A stretch of DNA of 25,087 nucleotides, taken from the NCBI GenBank assembly GCA_946887155.1, contig CAMPKM010000002.1:1-25087 (forward strand), read 5' to 3'. Position numbers and translations under genes: made by a program. This DNA is from an uncultured Gemmatimonadota bacterium. GTDB taxonomy: Bacteria; Gemmatimonadota; Gemmatimonadetes; Gemmatimonadales; Gemmatimonadaceae. The notes below the pieces were generated by a model. The model ran no database searches. It was not told the origin of the DNA and worked only from the letters and a program-made list of their open reading frames with translations. Shown piece by piece: positions 21,796-25,087 of the stretch (position 1 is the first letter of the stretch; every line of letters starts with the position of its first letter).

Positions 21796-22254
21796 GTGAA
21801 CAAGAAGCGCCGCCAACACCTCATCCTCGAACTCGTGGCGGCTCAACCGGTCGCGAGCCAGGAAGAGTTGCGCCAGTTGCTCGAGGACCGCGGCTTTGCC
21901 GTTACCCAATCGACGTTGTCGCGCGACCTGCGCGAGTTGCGGCTGGCGAGGATTCCCACTCCCCACGGAGCACGGTACGCGTCGCCCGACGCGCTGGCGG
22001 ACGACTCCAGGACCGCCCTCGAGGACGTGCTCCCCCAGTTCTTCGAATCCAGCGATGGCGTTGGAGAACTGCTGGTCGTCAAGACGATCGCCGGTGGCGC
22101 ACAGCCTATCGCCGAAGCCATCGATGCCCAATCGTTTCCGGACGTACTCGGCACCATTGGCGGCGAAAACACGATCCTCATCATCTGTCGCTCGAGCACC
22201 GCGCGTGACCGCCTGGAACGGAAGCTGGAGCGACTGGCCCGCACCGGTGCCTGA
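21796..22254 (+). CDS. argR: Arginine repressor ArgR/AhrC
   Basis: GTG 21796 follows GGGAG (21784-21788) at seven bases and gives a 152-residue protein of normal ArgR length. The same frame is open 48 codons further upstream, across the promoter region, and that part is not ArgR-like. The N-terminal winged helix (1-70) includes VASQEELRQLLEDRGFAVTQ and STLSRDLRELRLARIP. The C-terminal domain (about 80-152) should form arginine-dependent hexamers; GGENTILIICRS is the arginine-binding strand. There the usual acidic GDDT is replaced by GENT, which could change co-repressor affinity. It sits between divergent argC and downstream argG and probably controls both. Confidence 0.92.
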   Translation: MNKKRRQHLILELVAAQPVASQEELRQLLEDRGFAVTQSTLSRDLRELRLARIPTPHGARYASPDALADDSRTALEDVLPQFFESSDGVGELLVVKTIAGGAQPIAEAIDAQSFPDVLGTIGGENTILIICRSSTARDRLERKLERLARTGA

Positions 22255-22269
22255 CCACCACGCGTGGCG

Positions 22270-22311
22270 TTGAAATCGGAGACGCGGTGCGGTTAATTAT
22301 GCATTCATTCC
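22270..22311 (+). promoter_or_regulatory. argG promoter and ARG-box-like half-site
   Basis: TTGAAA (22270-22275) is followed 17 bases later by the AT-rich TTAATTATGCATTCATTCC stretch (22293-22311), the only such patch between argR and argG. It shares TATGCATT with the minus strand of the argC operator but has only one good half. The gene's Shine-Dalgarno (GGAG, 22327-22330) lies downstream, so this transcript has a leader. Confidence 0.45.
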
Positions 22312-22336
22312 GCTAACTCGACCGACGGAGCTTTTC

Positions 22337-23578
22337 ATGCAGCGCATAGTGCTCGCCTATTCCGGGGGGCTCGACACCTCCATCATCGTCCCCTGGCTGC
22401 GCGAGCACTACGACGCCGAAGTGATTTGTGTGGCGGCCGATATCGGACAGGGCGAAGGCGAGCTCGATGGCATCGTGGAGAAGGCGTTGCGATCCGGCGC
22501 GGTGTCGTGCACGGTCGAGGATCTCCGCCAGGAGTTCGTCGAATCGTTCGTGTACCCGACCCTGCGCGCCGGCGCCATCTACAATCGCAAGTACCTCCTT
22601 GGCACCTCGATCGCGCGGCCGCTGATTGCGCGCCGTCAGGTCGAAGTCGCGCTGGCCGTTGGCGCGGATGCGCTGGCGCACGGGTGCACGGGCAAGGGGA
22701 ACGACCAGGTACGGTTCGAGCTGACCTACATGGCGTTCGCGCCCGAGCTCAAGGTGATCGCGCCCTGGCGCGAATGGGACATCCGCAGTCGCGAGGACGC
22801 GCTGGCGTATGCGGCGGCCCGCAACATCCCGGTCACGGCCACCACGACCAAGATCTATTCACGCGACCGCAACCTCTGGCACATCTCGCACGAGGGCGGT
22901 GTGCTCGAAGATCCGGCACAGTCGCCACCAAAGGACCTCTTCCTCCTGACCACCGACCCGCAGGACGCACCATCGGAGCCCGAAGTGGTGACGATCGGTT
23001 TTCGCAGCGGTACGCCGGTCTCGGTCAACGGTCGCGAGCTCGGCGCCGTCGACCTGCTCACGGAACTCAACCGGATCGGCGGGCGGCACGGCGTCGGCCG
23101 AGCCGACATCGTCGAGAACCGGTTGGTGGGCATGAAGTCGCGAGGCGTCTATGAAACGCCAGGCGGCACGCTGCTGTACACCGCCCTGAGTGAACTCGAG
23201 CAGCTGGTGCTCGACCGCCGGACGATGGACGCCAAGGACCTGCTGGCTCCTCGTTATGCGGATCTCGTCTACGAGGGCCGCTGGTGGACGACGGAGCGTG
23301 AGGCGTACGACGCCTTCGTCAACGTGGTGCAGGCGCGCGTGACGGGCACCGTTTCGCTGCGGTTGTATCGGGGGAACGTCATCATCGCCGGCCGCGAGAG
23401 CGAACACGCCCTCTACGACGAACGGTTCGTGACGTTCGGCGAAGACGATGTCTACGAGCAGAGTGACGCCGCCGGCTTCATACGGCTGTTCGGGCTGCCG
23501 GCGCGGGTGCGCGCGCTCAAGGACAAGCAGCTCGCGGCGTCGGAGCGCGCCTCGCGAACGGGCGCCACCAGGCGGTGA
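22337..23578 (+). CDS. argG: Argininosuccinate synthase
   Basis: The 413-residue enzyme condenses citrulline and aspartate using ATP (AMP-forming) in the cytosol. The PP-loop AYSGGLDTS (7-15) is intact, followed by [37 protein letters not shown], and [19 protein letters not shown], all typical of type-1 ArgG. The [24 protein letters not shown] block is the citrulline/aspartate site region. The C-terminal helix is present. ATG 22337 has GGAG at six bases. It ends in GTGA overlapping the argH start, so the two are translationally coupled. Confidence 0.97.
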   Translation: MQRIVLAYSGGLDTSIIVPWLREHYDAEVICVAADIGQGEGELDGIVEKALRSGAVSCTVEDLRQEFVESFVYPTLRAGAIYNRKYLLGTSIARPLIARRQVEVALAVGADALAHGCTGKGNDQVRFELTYMAFAPELKVIAPWREWDIRSREDALAYAAARNIPVTATTTKIYSRDRNLWHISHEGGVLEDPAQSPPKDLFLLTTDPQDAPSEPEVVTIGFRSGTPVSVNGRELGAVDLLTELNRIGGRHGVGRADIVENRLVGMKSRGVYETPGGTLLYTALSELEQLVLDRRTMDAKDLLAPRYADLVYEGRWWTTEREAYDAFVNVVQARVTGTVSLRLYRGNVIIAGRESEHALYDERFVTFGEDDVYEQSDAAGFIRLFGLPARVRALKDKQLAASERASRTGATRR

Positions 23579-24996
23579 CACCCGATCGGTCGCCGGGCCA
23601 GCCGGTGGAGAGCCAGCCGTCGCACAAGCTCTGGGGTGGACGCTTCGCTGGAGGGCCTCATCCGCTCCTCGAGCAGGTCAATCGGTCCATCGGCGTCGAC
23701 TTCAGGTTATGGCCGTTCGACATCCGGCTGTCGCAGGCCTGGGCCGAAGCGTTAGGCGCAGCGGGTGTCATCCCCGTCGCGGAGGGCCGCGTGCTGGTCG
23801 ACGGCCTCGATCGTGTCGCGAAACGCATCGAGGCCGGTGTCGCGCCGGCCGCCTCCGACGAGGATATCCATACACTGATCGATCGCCTCCTCCACGAGGA
23901 GGTGGGCGCCCCAGCCTCGCGATTGCACACCGGCCGCAGCCGGAACGACCAGGTAGCCACGGCGACACGCCTGTGGACGATGGATGCGGGCCGGCGGCTG
24001 GACGAGGCACTACACGAACTGCAGCGCGTGATGCTCGCGCAGGCAGAGCGGATGGGCGACGCCATCATGCCGGCCTACACACACCTCCAGCGCGCCCAGC
24101 CGGTGCGCAGCGCTCACTGGATGCTGTCCCACTTCTGGCCACTGTCGCGGGACCGGACGCGCCTCCAGCAGGCGGTACTGGGCGCGTCGTCCATGCCGTT
24201 AGGCAGTGGCGCGGTGGCCGGCAGCGCCTTTCCGGTCTCGCGAGAATTGCTTCGCGAGCGTCTGGGCTTCGCCACCGTATCGCCCAACAGCGTGGACGCC
24301 GTTGCCGATCGGGACTTTGTCGCCGAAATGCTCTTTACGCTGACGTTGTGCGCGACTCACCTGTCGCGACTGGCGGAGGACCTGATCCTGTTCGGTTCGG
24401 GGGAATTCGGGTTCGTGCGATTCGGCGACGGGTTCAGTACCGGTTCGAGCATGATGCCGCAAAAGCGGAACCCGGACGTGTTCGAGATCGCCCGCGGTTC
24501 TGCGGCACGGATGCTGGGCAACCTGACCACGCTCCTCGCCACGCTGAAGGGATTGCCCTCCGGCTATAACAAGGACCTGCAGGACGACAAGCGGCCGCTG
24601 TTTGATGCGGTGGATACCATGTTGCTGGTGATTCCCTCGGTCGCTGGCGCCCTCGATGAAACACGATTTGACGAGGGTCGCATGCGCGCCGCGGTAGCCT
24701 CAGGTCTGATGGCCACCGATCTGGCCGACTACCTCGTCGATCGCGGCGTGAGTTTTCGCGACGCACACGGCGCGGTGGGACGACTGGTCCGTGAAGCGGA
24801 AACGGCTGGCGTGGAGCTCAATCAACTGCCGCTGTCGTCCTATGCGGCCGCACACGCGACCTTTGGTGCAGACGTGCTCGAAGCGCTTCTACCCGAACGG
24901 TCACTCGCGCGACGGGACCTGCGAGGAGGGACGGGACCAGAGGCGTTGAAGCAGCAGATGGAGGAGGCAAGGAGCGTGGTTCGGGGGAGGGACTGA
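23575..24996 (+). CDS. argH: Argininosuccinate lyase
   Basis: The 473-residue enzyme of the fumarase/aspartase superfamily splits argininosuccinate into arginine and fumarate. It begins at a GTG overlapping the argG stop by three bases. Visible motifs are [11 protein letters not shown] (18-28), [17 protein letters not shown] (near 118), the catalytic-His region [10 protein letters not shown], and the superfamily signature [12 protein letters not shown]. The last 60 residues form the usual helical cap with [16 protein letters not shown]. The N-terminal 15 residues are extra and probably disordered. A short tandem repeat begins eight bases after the stop. Confidence 0.97.
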   Translation: MTPDRSPGQPVESQPSHKLWGGRFAGGPHPLLEQVNRSIGVDFRLWPFDIRLSQAWAEALGAAGVIPVAEGRVLVDGLDRVAKRIEAGVAPAASDEDIHTLIDRLLHEEVGAPASRLHTGRSRNDQVATATRLWTMDAGRRLDEALHELQRVMLAQAERMGDAIMPAYTHLQRAQPVRSAHWMLSHFWPLSRDRTRLQQAVLGASSMPLGSGAVAGSAFPVSRELLRERLGFATVSPNSVDAVADRDFVAEMLFTLTLCATHLSRLAEDLILFGSGEFGFVRFGDGFSTGSSMMPQKRNPDVFEIARGSAARMLGNLTTLLATLKGLPSGYNKDLQDDKRPLFDAVDTMLLVIPSVAGALDETRFDEGRMRAAVASGLMATDLADYLVDRGVSFRDAHGAVGRLVREAETAGVELNQLPLSSYAAAHATFGADVLEALLPERSLARRDLRGGTGPEALKQQMEEARSVVRGRD

Positions 24997-25003
24997 GCGA
25001 GGG

Positions 25004-25087
25004 GCGAATTTGGGTAAGGGTGCGAACTGCGGGAAGCGCGAACTGCCAAGGGCGCGAACTGCCGAAAGGCGCGAACTGCCGAAAGGC
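25004..25087 (+). repeat. 16-18 bp direct tandem repeat downstream of argH, continuing past the window
   Basis: Five units begin at 25004, 25022, 25038, 25054 and 25071, all starting GCGAA. Units 2-5 begin GCGAACTGC, and units 4 and 5 are identical 17-mers (GCGAACTGCCGAAAGGC). The first unit is degenerate. The array reaches the last base of the window, so its full length is unknown. Confidence 0.88.

Noticed and set aside
23448..24569. 373-residue plus-strand frame
   Set aside because: Out-of-frame shadow of argG/argH; Arg/Gly/Ala-rich and without motifs.
25004..25087. Possible CRISPR array
   Set aside because: Units are contiguous 16-18 bp without unique spacers, and no cas gene is present.

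Overview
This window is a dense, high-GC bacterial chromosome segment with 24 gene calls plus one gene cut by the left edge. Intergenic gaps are mostly short. The gene set fits a free-living Gram-negative-type heterotroph: a menaquinone gene of the futalosine pathway, a lipoprotein glycosidase, a PafA-type secreted phosphatase, a TolB-like beta-propeller and a C-terminal processing protease. Overall composition and protein style suggest the phylum Gemmatimonadota. That placement is an inference from sequence character, not a marker-gene result. No rRNA, tRNA, insertion sequence, prophage or CRISPR array was seen.

Layout. Bases 1-2050: tail of a repeat-type protein, mqnD, then a histone H1-like acidic/basic protein with a structured leader and a strong terminator. 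Bases 2096-4264: a tight trio of MerR-like regulator, short-chain dehydrogenase and a plasmid-type replication initiator (RPA family). Bases 4518-8491: S41 protease, beta-propeller protein, SPFH/stomatin membrane protein and a small zinc ribbon. Bases 8709-9336: a second small zinc ribbon and a cold-shock protein with a hairpin-rich leader. Bases 9531-10165: two convergent small unknown genes sharing a bidirectional terminator. Bases 10364-15371 (minus strand): an NrtR-like regulator behind a perfect palindromic operator, a NagZ-like GH3 lipoprotein, a four-cysteine YggX relative, an alpha/beta hydrolase and a MoeZ-type sulfur-carrier activating enzyme. Bases 15460-16350: a divergent [FeFe]-hydrogenase-like domain protein. 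Bases 16379-18590 (minus): an Smr-domain protein and a PafA-like phosphatase.

Bases 18727-24996 hold a divergent arginine regulon. argC-argB-argD run leftward with overlapping or near-touching ends. argR-argG-argH run rightward, with argG and argH overlapping at GTGA. An AT-rich dyad resembling an ARG box overlaps the argC start and the argC/argR divergent region, and a weaker half-site lies before argG. Together these genes cover acetylglutamate phosphorylation, reduction and transamination, then the last two steps from citrulline to arginine. The ornithine-forming step and argF are not in the window.

Most notable: the hydrogenase-like orphan; the NrtR-type operator embedded in a promoter that would give a leaderless mRNA; a replication initiator with no plasmid genes around it; an attenuator-like leader on the H1-like gene; a seven-fold recurring octamer CGTTAGGC; and a 16-17 bp tandem repeat starting just after argH and running off the window.
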